Origin: Flavobacterium sp. BFFFF2
Lineage (GTDB): Bacteria > Bacteroidota > Bacteroidia > Flavobacteriales > Flavobacteriaceae
Assembly (NCBI GenBank): GCA_002256385.1
Contig: NKJD01000009.1
Span: 1 to 64,000, forward strand
Reading direction: 5' to 3'
DNA length: 64,000 nt
Shown: piece after piece, positions 50,627 through 59,187 of the stretch
How the letters are laid out: every line of letters begins with the position of its first letter
How positions within the stretch are numbered: the first letter of the stretch is position 1
Translations under genes and position numbers: made by a program
Notes under the pieces: generated by a model
Told to the model about the DNA's origin: nothing
Seen by the model: only the letters and a program-made list of their open reading frames with translations
Databases searched by the model: none

Positions 50627-51784
50627 ATGCAGAAAATTAGCGTCTTAGCAGTCTTTTTATTTATTTGTTTAAAATGCTATTCCCAAACCATTTTTGGTGC
50701 CAATAACTATACAGAATACCATCCAGGACAATTACCTATAATTATTTCAGTGCCTCATGGCGGTGATCTGCTTCCTTCGGGTATTCCTGATCGTACTTGT
50801 AACAGTGCGGTAACCGTTTCAGATTTGAATACGATTGAATTGGCGCAGCAAATTGATGCTGCCTTTGTAACGGCTACGGGCTGTCATCCTTATATTATTT
50901 ATTGTAATTTACATAGATCGAAGTTGGATTGCAACAGAAACATGGCCGATGGGGCTTGTGGGAATGTATTAGCAGAAAATGCTTGGAATGAATTTAACAA
51001 TTTTATTGCCACAGCCCAAGCCAGTGCACAAAATGAATTTGGAGGGAAAGCACTTTATATCGATCTACACGGTCACGGGAATCCCATTCAGCGACTGGAG
51101 TTGGGGTATTTATTATATGACAATGAATTGGCTTTTACCGACAGTGTCTTAAACACCCCCCAATATATTGGTTACAGTTCCATCCAACATTTAGTTTCAA
51201 CTAATTTGAACGGATATAGTCACGCTGAATTATTAAGAGGTAATAACGCGCTAGGCACTTTGTTAGGCAATGCGGGTTATCCGTCGGTACCTAGTCAACA
51301 AATACCATTTCCAGGAACCACCACTAATTATTACAGTGGCGGTTATAACACGGCAAACCACACCAGCTATGCAGTGGGTAACACGGTGAACGGTTTACAG
51401 ATTGAATGTAATTATACCGATGTTCGTGATAATTTCGTAAATCGCCAGTTGTTTGCCGAATCGTTGGTGTCGGTGCTACACCAATTTTTATTGCACCATC
51501 AAGGCATAAACTTGCTCAATTGTAGTTTGGCAGCAGAACCAAATACAGCAGCCATTCAGTCGCTCACTATTTCACCTAATCCTGCCACAGATTTTCTTTA
51601 TGTAAACTTTACACAAAACAGTATCAATTTTGACATTGAAATCATTGATTTTTTAGGACAAACCATTTGTAAAGTAAGCAATCAAAACAAGGTGGATATT
51701 CATCATTTTCAAAGAGGGATCTATTTAGTAAAAGTAACGGACGAACAAAACAATGTGGTGGTCAACAAAATACTATTTCAATAA
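50627..51784 (+). CDS. T9SS-exported N-formylglutamate amidohydrolase-like protein
   Basis: This 385-residue secreted protein has a signal peptide (1-19). A catalytic-type N-terminus follows with IIISVPHGGDLLP, CNLHRSKLDCNR and ALYIDLHGHGNPI. These are the metal-binding and substrate motifs of N-formylglutamate amidohydrolases. The last 70 residues (LTISPNPATDFLYVNF...GIYLVKVTDEQNNVVVNKI) form a T9SS sorting domain. An enzyme of this family placed on the surface is unusual; the substrate may be another formylated amide or a peptide. Confidence 0.85.
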   Translation: MQKISVLAVFLFICLKCYSQTIFGANNYTEYHPGQLPIIISVPHGGDLLPSGIPDRTCNSAVTVSDLNTIELAQQIDAAFVTATGCHPYIIYCNLHRSKLDCNRNMADGACGNVLAENAWNEFNNFIATAQASAQNEFGGKALYIDLHGHGNPIQRLELGYLLYDNELAFTDSVLNTPQYIGYSSIQHLVSTNLNGYSHAELLRGNNALGTLLGNAGYPSVPSQQIPFPGTTTNYYSGGYNTANHTSYAVGNTVNGLQIECNYTDVRDNFVNRQLFAESLVSVLHQFLLHHQGINLLNCSLAAEPNTAAIQSLTISPNPATDFLYVNFTQNSINFDIEIIDFLGQTICKVSNQNKVDIHHFQRGIYLVKVTDEQNNVVVNKILFQ

Positions 51785-51960
51785 GATTAGAAAATACAAC
51801 TTGGCACTATTTGTCATAGTCCGAAATGCGCAGGCCTCATTTTGACGTTCCACAAGCATGAATTACGCAACACATCCTTTTAATTGTGTAATTTTTCTGG
51901 AAATACAATGCTCATTTTTGCAACGATATCATCATTCGTTCAAAATATAGCACATCAAAC

Positions 51961-52482
51961 ATGAAAAAACAGCTGCCAATTTACCTGTATGGTTCCATCA
52001 TCATTCTTGTAGGGGTTTTTCTGTTGATTTCGGAGCATAACCCATTTCAAAAAATCAAACTTATAGTAGGCATCAGCTTGATAGTGGGCGCTGTTTTTGC
52101 GTTTATTTCTGCATTTGCCCGTCAAAGACAACAAGTGCAATTTGCCTATCATGAAATGCACGCTTTGGCGATGTTGGTGTATGGCATTGCGCTCTTTTTG
52201 TTTTGTCATTCAATGGAAAGTTTAACATCGATTACCGCCTTTTTATTTTTTTTCTATGCTTTTTCAGAAATATTATTTTGCAATTGGCTATTCAATTTGG
52301 CGCAAAAGGTGGTGTTTAGAATTGTACTAGTTCGCGTTGTACTTGGTTTAGCCATTGGTGTTGGGACCGTTTTCGCAATGAATGACTCCGCGTTTCCACT
52401 TCAAATATTTGGTATTTTGTTCATCATGGTTGGCATCAACATCCTCTTTTATGTTCCGGTAATGAAGGCGAAGCTAAAGTGA
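51961..52482 (+). CDS. Multi-pass membrane protein, HdeD/DUF308-like
   Basis: This 173-residue protein has six predicted membrane helices, for example YLYGSIIILVGVFLLIS, LIVGISLIVGAVFAFIS and FGILFIMVGINILFYVP. The repeating helix-pair pattern resembles the DUF308/HdeD family of small membrane proteins. Function unknown. A TPR-containing gene follows, overlapping the end if its GTG is used. Confidence 0.7.
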   Translation: MKKQLPIYLYGSIIILVGVFLLISEHNPFQKIKLIVGISLIVGAVFAFISAFARQRQQVQFAYHEMHALAMLVYGIALFLFCHSMESLTSITAFLFFFYAFSEILFCNWLFNLAQKVVFRIVLVRVVLGLAIGVGTVFAMNDSAFPLQIFGILFIMVGINILFYVPVMKAKLK

Positions 52483-52493
52483 AATGCGCAGCA

Positions 52494-52754
52494 ATGAAAA
52501 TGAACGAATACCAAATTACCTATGTGGCTTACGACTTAATGAATAAAAAGCCCTTGAATGGGGAAGCGGTAAAAACAATATTAGAAGTTGCCACTGAACA
52601 GCACCCAAATGCATCAATTGTTTATAGTCGTTGGGGTGATTACTACCTGAAAATCAATGACAAACCCAATGCTATTACAAGTTACCAAAAAGCAATAGCA
52701 CTTGACCCAACGGACCAACAATCAAAAGAAATTCTCGATAGCTTGACAAAATAA
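52494..52754 (+). CDS. Small TPR protein
   Basis: This 86-residue protein (chosen start MKMNEYQ) contains one to two tetratricopeptide units, the clearest at YYLKINDKPNAITSYQKAIA with ALDPTDQQSKEIL. It could mediate protein contacts. A GTG start at 52479 would overlap the membrane-protein stop by 4 bp and add five residues. The two genes are probably co-transcribed. Confidence 0.65.
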   Translation: MKMNEYQITYVAYDLMNKKPLNGEAVKTILEVATEQHPNASIVYSRWGDYYLKINDKPNAITSYQKAIALDPTDQQSKEILDSLTK

Positions 52755-53259
52755 TGGGGCCCTTGGCGGTATCTCACTTGAACGAATTTTGAACTTAATA
52801 CACATTTCAAAAAAGTGTCAACTTACACACTTTTTGTGATAGTGTCAAGCACATTGAACAAAGGATTTTTTTCCTGAAAATATTTTATAAGAATTTGAAA
52901 ATGGGTATTCTAACATTGTATTTCTTCCTTCGTGAAAATATTTTCTGACCCCAAGTAAACAAGACACCTTTCAAAGTCAACAAGACACCAGTCAACTATA
53001 TATGGCAAAGACTTTAGCTTATTCTTCATTGAGCGAGCTAAAGCTCGCGTACCTGAAGCCCACTGGGCTTCCTCCTCTATATCTCATATGCTCCGTTCGC
53101 CCCATTTGTTCCAATTGGTCTCGGGTCCAAATTTCCAAATCCTTCAATCCTTCAATCCTTCAATCCTTCAATTTTTCAATTTTTCAATTTTTCAATCCTT
53201 CAATCCTTCAATCCTTCAATCCTTCAATCCCAATAACAACTATTCAAAATGCGCTCCGC
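52755..53259. other. Gene-free gap with hairpins and 8-bp repeats
   Basis: These 505 bp hold two perfect hairpins (GCGAGCT-AA-AGCTCGC at 53033-53048 and GAAGCCC-ACT-GGGCTTC at 53055-53071). A tandem run of CCTTCAAT and TTTTCAAT units follows at about 53138-53230. A GGTCTCGGGTCC motif (53118-53129) belongs to the GACCCGAGACC family. No gene is visible. Confidence 0.75.
53138..53230. repeat. 8-bp CCTTCAAT tandem repeat
   Basis: About eleven copies of an 8-bp unit, CCTTCAAT or TTTTCAAT, are arranged in blocks. The tract ends about 30 bp before the lysS stop codon. Similar units occur at 25318-25362. Confidence 0.85.
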
Positions 53260-54948
53260 CTACAAAAGAACCACTACTTTCTCCTCGCCATTCACTTCCA
53301 CTTTGGTCAGGCCATTTTTGGCTAAACCTTTCATGGCGGCATCCCATTTTTTGCCGCTTAAGCCAGATTGGTCTTTTAAAACTGCAATATTGGTGGAACC
53401 ATTGGTTTTTAATAAACCGACTACTAATTTTTCGTCTTCGGTTAATTCGGGGCCTTTTTTCTCAGGTCGCATTTGTGGAAAAAACAATACTTCCTGAATC
53501 GAGGCATTGTTGGTCAAATACATAATAAGTCGGTCCATGCCAATACCCAAACCTGAGGTAGGGGGCATGCCGTATTCTAAGGCACGTAAAAAATCTTGGT
53601 CAATGAACATGGCTTCGTCGTCGCCTTTTTCGGCCAATTGCATTTGGGCTTCAAAACGGGCGCGTTGGTCAATCGGGTCGTTTAATTCCGAATAGGCATT
53701 GGCGATTTCTTTGCCGCACACCATTAATTCAAAGCGCTCTGTAAGTTCCGGATGGTCGCGGTGTTCTTTGCATAATGGCGACATTTCTTTTGGATAATCT
53801 GTAATAAATGTGGGTTGAATGAATTGACCTTCGCATTTGGCGCCGAAAATTTCATCAATCAATTTGCCTTTCCCCATCGAATCATCGACGGCTATACCCA
53901 TTGACTTGGCCGCTTCTTTAAGTTCATCTTCCGATTTGCCCGTAATATCGAAACCAGTAAATTGTTTAATAGCCTCCGTCATACTCATGCGCGCATACGG
54001 TGCTTTGAAATTCACCGTATGCTCACCGAAAGTTGCTTCGGTGGTGCCATTTACTTGTAGCGCGCAATATTCCAGTAATGATTCGGTGAAATCCATCATC
54101 CAGTGGTAATCTTTATAGGCCACGTATATTTCCATGGCTGTAAATTCCGGATTGTGGGTGCGGTCCATGCCTTCGTTTCGGAAGTTTTTTGAAAATTCAT
54201 ACACGCCATCAAACCCACCAACGATGAGTCTTTTTAAATACAATTCGTTGGCAATCCGCATATATAAAGGAATGTCTAACGCATTGTGGTGACTCACAAA
54301 AGGGCGTGCTGCGGCACCACCGGGTATGGCTTGCAATATGGGGGTTTCCACTTCAAAATACCCACGCTCATTAAAAAAGGTGCGCATGGCATTGAACAAC
54401 TTGGTTCTTTTTAAGAATACTTCTTTCACTTGGGGGTTCACCACCAAATCAACATACCGCATGCGGTAGCGCAATTCTGGATCGGTAAAGGCATCAAAGG
54501 TGTTGCCATCGGCATCTACTTTGGGTAGGGGTAGGGGGCGCAACGCTTTACTCAACAATTTCAATTCTTTGACCATGATGGTTTTTTCACCTACTTGGGT
54601 GGTAAACAACGTACCTGTAATCCCGATGAAATCGCCTAAATCTAGTAGTTTTTTAAAGACGTCATTGTACAAAGTTTTGTCTTCACCTGGGCACATTTCG
54701 TCCCGATTTACGTACAATTGTATGCGGCCATCACTATCTTGCAACTCGGCAAATGAGGCTTTTCCTTGAATGCGAAAACTCATTAAACGACCCGCCAAGG
54801 TTACCTTTTTACCTTCTACATATTCGTGTTTAACAGACTGAGAACTAGCAGTAATTGGAAATAAATCTGCTGGGTATGGGTTGATTCCCATGTTGCGTAA
54901 AACGACTAATTTATCGCGTCGAATCTGTTCTTGTTCAGAAAGTTGCAT
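53260..54948 (-). CDS. lysS: Lysyl-tRNA synthetase (class II)
   Basis: This protein of about 562 residues has an OB-fold anticodon-binding N-terminus (VTLAGRLMSFRIQGKASFAE) and class II catalytic motifs. They are VETPILQAIPGGAAARPF (motif 1), FRNEGMDRTHNPEFTAME (motif 2) and TSGLGIGMDRLIMYL (motif 3). A C-terminal extension of about 75 residues (PEKKGPELTEDEKLVVGLL) goes beyond the standard enzyme and is common in Bacteroidetes. I chose the start MQLSEQEQ over a Met seven codons upstream, which does not fit the family N-terminus. Confidence 0.95.
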   Translation of the reverse strand: MQLSEQEQIRRDKLVVLRNMGINPYPADLFPITASSQSVKHEYVEGKKVTLAGRLMSFRIQGKASFAELQDSDGRIQLYVNRDEMCPGEDKTLYNDVFKKLLDLGDFIGITGTLFTTQVGEKTIMVKELKLLSKALRPLPLPKVDADGNTFDAFTDPELRYRMRYVDLVVNPQVKEVFLKRTKLFNAMRTFFNERGYFEVETPILQAIPGGAAARPFVSHHNALDIPLYMRIANELYLKRLIVGGFDGVYEFSKNFRNEGMDRTHNPEFTAMEIYVAYKDYHWMMDFTESLLEYCALQVNGTTEATFGEHTVNFKAPYARMSMTEAIKQFTGFDITGKSEDELKEAAKSMGIAVDDSMGKGKLIDEIFGAKCEGQFIQPTFITDYPKEMSPLCKEHRDHPELTERFELMVCGKEIANAYSELNDPIDQRARFEAQMQLAEKGDDEAMFIDQDFLRALEYGMPPTSGLGIGMDRLIMYLTNNASIQEVLFFPQMRPEKKGPELTEDEKLVVGLLKTNGSTNIAVLKDQSGLSGKKWDAAMKGLAKNGLTKVEVNGEEKVVVLL

Positions 54949-55058
54949 GCCTTGTTTTTTAGGGCGCAAAGATAGCCCAATTTTTTTCAGAAATTAAATG
55001 TCACATTCAAATAAAAATGATTAATTTTACTTTTTAAAAAAAGTAATTTTACGCTATT

Positions 55059-55499
55059 ATGAAGGCTTCTACCCAACCCAAAACCTATAGTTTACATTTA
55101 GAAGAACTTCCAGCAGTCCGCGATTTTTCGGCGATGTACTTTTACATGCGTTCCCATTCGCAAGACGGGGCTTTTGTTCAATTGTTGGATCAACTCATTG
55201 GCATCAGCGACAAATTATTGGCCCAATGGCTGAATGTCACCCCCAAAACCTACCGCAGTTATCGGTCAAATCCGAACTTAATCCTTAAAGACGCGATCAA
55301 AGAACACATTGCCTTATTATTATCGCTTTACAAACACGGAATAGCCGTTTTTGGCCAGAAAGAATCCTTTGAAAAATGGTTGACCACCGCCAACCCCATC
55401 TTGGAAGGTGAGGCACCGGAAGGTTTTTTAGACACCATTACAGGTATTCAATTTATTGACAACCGCCTGACTGCCATGGAATATGGCGAAAATGCGTAA
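55059..55499 (+). CDS. Xre/MbcA/ParS-type antitoxin (DUF2384)
   Basis: This 146-residue protein has the DUF2384 helix-turn-helix core (LAQWLNVTPKTYRSYRSNPN) and a C-terminal block ending GEAPEGFLDTITGIQFIDNR. This is the antitoxin layout found upstream of RES toxins. It would bind and block the toxin encoded 2 bp downstream and repress the operon. The gene lies divergently next to lysS. Lengths and order match known RES-Xre systems. Confidence 0.88.
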   Translation: MKASTQPKTYSLHLEELPAVRDFSAMYFYMRSHSQDGAFVQLLDQLIGISDKLLAQWLNVTPKTYRSYRSNPNLILKDAIKEHIALLLSLYKHGIAVFGQKESFEKWLTTANPILEGEAPEGFLDTITGIQFIDNRLTAMEYGENA

Positions 55500-55501
55500 G
55501 C

Positions 55502-55954
55502 ATGAACGTATTCAATATCCGACGGGACTATTTGGTTCCTGGAATGAAAGCTTCGGGCTTGGCCAATCGTTGGAACCGCGATGATGAATTTGTGTTATAC
55601 ACTGCTGGAAGTATTTCTTTGGCTACTTTAGAATTGGTCGCGCACCGCAGCGGCATTCGGGTTGATGTGCCCTACTGCCTAGTTACCTTAGAGATTCGTT
55701 TAGATAAATTGGATGTCACGGAATGGCTGCCAAACGAATTGCCAACTGATTGGCAATCGGTTCAACTTTATCCGAAATTGCAAGAAATTGGATCCAATTG
55801 GTACCAAAACCAGCAAAGTTTGGCCTTAAAAGTACCCTCTGCCTTGGTGCCACAAGAATCTAATTTCATCATAAACACGAAACACCCCGCTTTTAATAAA
55901 AAAGTGAAGGTGGCCCAAGTGGATCCTTTTTTTTGGGACCAACGCTTACTATAA
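55502..55954 (+). CDS. RES-domain toxin
   Basis: This 150-residue protein has the RES signatures: ANRWNRDDEFVLYTAGSISL (R, N, Y and S positions), a central NELPTDWQ region, and SALVPQESNFIINTKHPAF. RES toxins degrade NAD+ and so arrest growth. The antitoxin gene is 2 bp upstream. The key Arg, Tyr and Ser positions appear intact, so the system looks functional. Confidence 0.88.
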   Translation: MNVFNIRRDYLVPGMKASGLANRWNRDDEFVLYTAGSISLATLELVAHRSGIRVDVPYCLVTLEIRLDKLDVTEWLPNELPTDWQSVQLYPKLQEIGSNWYQNQQSLALKVPSALVPQESNFIINTKHPAFNKKVKVAQVDPFFWDQRLL

Positions 55955-55978
55955 TATCCCTTTACCTATATTTGTTTC

Positions 55979-56875
55979 ATGACACCAACTGTATGCTGTT
56001 TGGGCGGAGCCCTTGTCGATGAACTCTTTTTCTGTGAAGGCGAAGTACTTATGGGCACATCAAACATTGCAAACAGACAGATCGCGATGGGCGGCGTCAT
56101 CACCAATATTGCCCGTCATTTGGCCGTTTTAGAAATTTCAACCAGCTTGTTGACCGCTTTGGGGGACGACATGAACGGACATTGGATTCAACGGCAACTG
56201 GCGTCATTGCAAATTAAACAGCCATTTACGGCAAATAGTCCATTGGGAACCGGGAAATATGTTGGCATTCAAGATGCCAATGGACAATTGGTTACTGCTG
56301 TTTGCGCTGATGCGGCCACGCCCAATATTACGGTCGATTGGTTGCAAAAAAACCTACCATCAATAGCGCCGAGTTCCATCTATATTGCGGATGCCAACAT
56401 CAATCCTTCCGCTATGCAGTGGCTGATTGAATGGGCAACATCCCAGCAGCTTCCATTAATTATTGAACCAGTTTCGGTGGCAAAAGCGGCTCGTTTAAAT
56501 CCACTAGATTTAAAAGGTCTTTGGTTAATCACCCCCAACGAAGAAGAATTGGCCATTTTGTGCCCCCATGCAGCTAGCCTAGAAGCACAAGCACACGATC
56601 TATTGCAACGTGGCGTTCAAAACGTGTGGGTACGCCAAGGCAGTAGGGGATCCACTTGGTTTAGTCACAATGAAAAATGGCAATTGCCAGCGATTTCATG
56701 TGCTGTGGTAGATACGACGGGGGCCGGAGATGCCGCATTGGCTGGGTTTGTGTATGGATTTTTACGCAATAAATCGATCCCTGAAAGCATACAACTTGGC
56801 CATCAATTGGCCAGCCACATCGTTGGCATGAAAGGGGCTTTTGACCCCACATTAACCCATCAATTTTTCACATAA
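55979..56875 (+). CDS. psuK: PfkB-family kinase, probable pseudouridine kinase
   Basis: This 298-residue sugar-kinase-fold protein has GGVITNIARHLAVLE near residue 38 (family signature 1). The anion-hole block DTTGAGDAALAGFVYG, with its catalytic Asp, lies near residue 244. It precedes the psuG gene by 11 bp. In this pair PsuK phosphorylates pseudouridine, and PsuG splits the product. The assignment to pseudouridine relies on the neighbour. Confidence 0.85.
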   Translation: MTPTVCCLGGALVDELFFCEGEVLMGTSNIANRQIAMGGVITNIARHLAVLEISTSLLTALGDDMNGHWIQRQLASLQIKQPFTANSPLGTGKYVGIQDANGQLVTAVCADAATPNITVDWLQKNLPSIAPSSIYIADANINPSAMQWLIEWATSQQLPLIIEPVSVAKAARLNPLDLKGLWLITPNEEELAILCPHAASLEAQAHDLLQRGVQNVWVRQGSRGSTWFSHNEKWQLPAISCAVVDTTGAGDAALAGFVYGFLRNKSIPESIQLGHQLASHIVGMKGAFDPTLTHQFFT

Positions 56876-56886
56876 CACAAGATATC

Positions 56887-57801
56887 ATGTTTCAACATTT
56901 TTTACAATTCAGCCCAGAAGTAGCGGAGGCTATTGCACAAAAAAAGCCTATCGTCGCCCTTGAATCGACCATTATTTCACATGGCATGCCTTGGCCTCAA
57001 AACGCACAAACCGCCAAAGAAGTAGAGGCAGTGGTTCGCGCCCAAGGTGCGGTACCCGCCACGATTGCTATTCGCGAGGGCAAGTGTTTGGTAGGCCTCA
57101 CCGATGCTGATATCGATTGGCTCGGACAAACCAAAGGCGTCTGGAAAGTAAGCTTGCGCGATATGCCGTATGTGTTAGCCAACGGATTGGCAGGCGCCAC
57201 CACAGTAGCTGCGACCATGCGCATCGCTTCATTAGCTGGGATTTCCGTTTTTGCCACAGGCGGCATCGGAGGCGTGCATCGGGGCGCTGAAAACACCATG
57301 GATATTTCGGCCGATTTAACGGAAATGGGCCAAACGAATGTCGCTATTGTATCGGCGGGGGTCAAATCCATATTAGATATTGGCCTCACTTTAGAATATT
57401 TAGAAACATTGGGCGTACCTGTTGTTACTTATGGTCAATCTGCATTTCCTAGTTTTTACTCGTCTGAAAGTGGATTTCAGTCGCCCTTGCGTGAAGATGA
57501 CCTCACTAAACTGGCAAAGCTCATGGCTTGCAAATGGCAATTGGGCCTTTCAGGCGCGGTATTGGTAGCGAATCCAGTGCCCAAACAATTTGAAATGCCA
57601 TTGGATGCCATTGAACAACACATTTTGGAAGCCTTGCATGCAGCTGATGCACAGCATGTAAAAGGAAAGGATATTACCCCATTTATATTAGGTCACATCG
57701 CCCAACACACCCAAGGAGAAAGTCTGGAAGCCAACATTGCGCTCATCAAAAACAACGCGAAATTGGCGGGGGAATTGGCGGTGGCTTATTCGAAATTTTG
57801 A
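56887..57801 (+). CDS. psuG: Pseudouridine-5'-phosphate glycosidase
   Basis: This 304-residue protein matches the PsuG family closely. ALESTIISHGMPWPQN lies near the start, then a VPATIAIREGKCLVGL block with the catalytic Glu and Lys. ATTVAATMRIASLAGI and FATGGIGGVHRGAENT complete it. It converts pseudouridine 5'-phosphate to uracil and ribose 5-phosphate, recycling modified nucleosides. No dedicated transporter is in the window. Length is normal. Confidence 0.94.
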   Translation: MFQHFLQFSPEVAEAIAQKKPIVALESTIISHGMPWPQNAQTAKEVEAVVRAQGAVPATIAIREGKCLVGLTDADIDWLGQTKGVWKVSLRDMPYVLANGLAGATTVAATMRIASLAGISVFATGGIGGVHRGAENTMDISADLTEMGQTNVAIVSAGVKSILDIGLTLEYLETLGVPVVTYGQSAFPSFYSSESGFQSPLREDDLTKLAKLMACKWQLGLSGAVLVANPVPKQFEMPLDAIEQHILEALHAADAQHVKGKDITPFILGHIAQHTQGESLEANIALIKNNAKLAGELAVAYSKF

Positions 57802-57975
57802 ATGATGAATTTTGAATTTACAAAAGTCGAAAGTCCAAAGTCGAAAGTCCAAAGTCGAAAGTTGTTTTTGAAATTCTTCAATCTTTCAATCATTAAATCT
57901 TTAAATCAAGCTAAAGCAATAGCCAAAAGGCAACAGTAGTAATGATCATTCAAAATTCATCATTCAAAATTTAAT

Positions 57976-58255
57976 CTGGATTACCTCCCTTCGGTCGGTG
58001 ATCCAGTAGGGGTTTTGTTGCTCGATCAAAAAGCAACGGCTTTGCCGTTGACCTTTTTTTTTGCTCAATCAGGCCTGCCAAGCGAGCTTGGCGCCTGCTA
58101 ATCAATAAACATTTGGTCTTTCTGGATTACCTCCCTTTGGTCGGTGATCCAGAAGGGGTTTTGTTGCTCGATCAAAAAGCAACGGCTTTGCCGTTGACCT
58201 TTTTTTATTTCCTTAAGCCCTACCAAGCAAGCTTGAGGGCTTGGAAATAAAAAAA
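57976..58255. repeat. Tandem pair of 134-bp palindromic elements
   Basis: Each copy has a hairpin CTGGATTACC/GGTGATCCAG, then AAAGCAACGGC-TTT-GCCGTTG with a T-run. A third hairpin follows that differs between copies: AGGCCTGCCAAGC/GCTTGGCGCCT in the first and AAGCCCTACCAAGC/GCTTGAGGGCTT in the second. The first two hairpins are nearly identical between copies. The third keeps pairing although its sequence changed. Confidence 0.85.
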
Positions 58256-58279
58256 GCCGAACTCCCGTTCGGCTTTTTA
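58250..58279 (-). terminator. Terminator of tRNA-Pro
   Basis: The stem AAAAGCCGAAC/GTTCGGCTTTTT lies just beyond the tRNA 3' end. It overlaps the right edge of the repeat pair. Confidence 0.8.
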
Positions 58280-58283
58280 TCGG

Positions 58284-58357
58284 TCGGGATGACTGGATTC
58301 GAACCAGCGACCCCTAGCACCCCATGCTAGTACGCTACCAGGCTGCGCTACATCCCG
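58284..58357 (-). tRNA. tRNA-Pro (GGG)
   Basis: On the minus strand the acceptor stem is CGGGATG/CATCCCG, and the D arm contains AGCCTGGTAG. The anticodon stem is CTAGC/GCTAG around the loop ATGGGGT, which gives anticodon GGG. The T arm is GCTGG-TTCGAAT-CCAGT (wobble pair included). The CCA is not encoded. All stems pair. Confidence 0.93.
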
Positions 58358-58434
58358 AATTTTGCGAGCGCAAATATAACGGAACCGACGGCTACCTACA
58401 AACGGTTTTTAAATTATTTTAAATTATTTTAAGA

Positions 58435-59157
58435 TTAGACTGCAACGCCAAAAAGTGCGCCTACCAAGGCAGAGAGTCCCATGGCAATAGTACCCCAAAG
58501 GGTGATGCGCATGACTGCTTTTTTTACATCTGATCCGCCTGTTTTGGCGGCTAATATGCCCAATAAAATTAAAAAACCGATGGCGAAACCATATAAGGAA
58601 TAACTTAAATGAGCAAGTGGTAAAAATAAAGTGACCAGTAATGGCAACAATCCACCAGCGGAGAAGGCCGCTCCCGAGGCCAATGCTGCTTGCAAAGGAT
58701 TAGCTTGGCTAAGTTCTGTGATGCCTAGCTCATCGCGTACGTGGGCTGCTAAGGCATCTTTTTCTGTTAATTCGACAGCCACTTGCATGGCTGTTTCTTT
58801 TTTGAGGCCACGTTGTTCATAAATTTCGGCCAATCGCAGCAATTCAATGTCAGGCATGTCAAGGAGTTCTTGGCGTTCTCTTTCAATATCAGCTTTTTCA
58901 ATGTCCGTTTGAGAACTCACAGAAACATATTCGCCAGCCGCCATTGACAAGGCGCCCGCCACCAAACCAGCTAAAGTGGCTACGACTACAGCATCGCGAC
59001 CAGCCTGAGCTGCGGCCACACCAATGGCCAAACTGGCAGTAGATAAAATGCCATCATTGGCCCCTAAAACAGCTGCTCGGAGCCAATTGCTGCGGTGAAT
59101 GAAGTGGTTGTCGAGGTAATTTTCAGCAGTAGACATAGGGGATAGTTGATCCTTCAA
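58435..59157 (-). CDS. VIT1/CCC1-family transporter
   Basis: This 240-residue membrane protein begins with HFIHRSNWLRAAVLGANDGI, the signature of the VIT family. It has a charged central region (SSQTDIEKADIERERQELLD) between two sets of helices, where the cytosolic metal-binding bundle lies in plant VIT1. Members move Fe2+ or Mn2+. It looks complete. Confidence 0.9.
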   Translation of the reverse strand: MKDQLSPMSTAENYLDNHFIHRSNWLRAAVLGANDGILSTASLAIGVAAAQAGRDAVVVATLAGLVAGALSMAAGEYVSVSSQTDIEKADIERERQELLDMPDIELLRLAEIYEQRGLKKETAMQVAVELTEKDALAAHVRDELGITELSQANPLQAALASGAAFSAGGLLPLLVTLFLPLAHLSYSLYGFAIGFLILLGILAAKTGGSDVKKAVMRITLWGTIAMGLSALVGALFGVAV

Positions 59158-59187
59158 AATTACCTAATTTATTGTCTCATTGGTCGA

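Larger units (their letters stand above)
57802..58283. other. Gene-free gap between psuG and tRNA-Pro
   Basis: The gap holds GAAAGTC repeats (about 57829-57860), a TTTCAATC-type run (57877-57905), two copies of a 134-bp structured repeat (57976-58110 and 58122-58255), and the tRNA terminator. No gene is visible. Confidence 0.8.

Noticed and set aside
53138..53230. Possible CRISPR array or iterons of a replication origin
   Set aside because: Units are 8 bp and contiguous, there are no spacers, and there is no replication gene or DnaA-box cluster nearby.
58284..58357. tRNA-Pro as an attachment site for an island
   Set aside because: No integrase or duplicated tRNA 3' end is found next to it.
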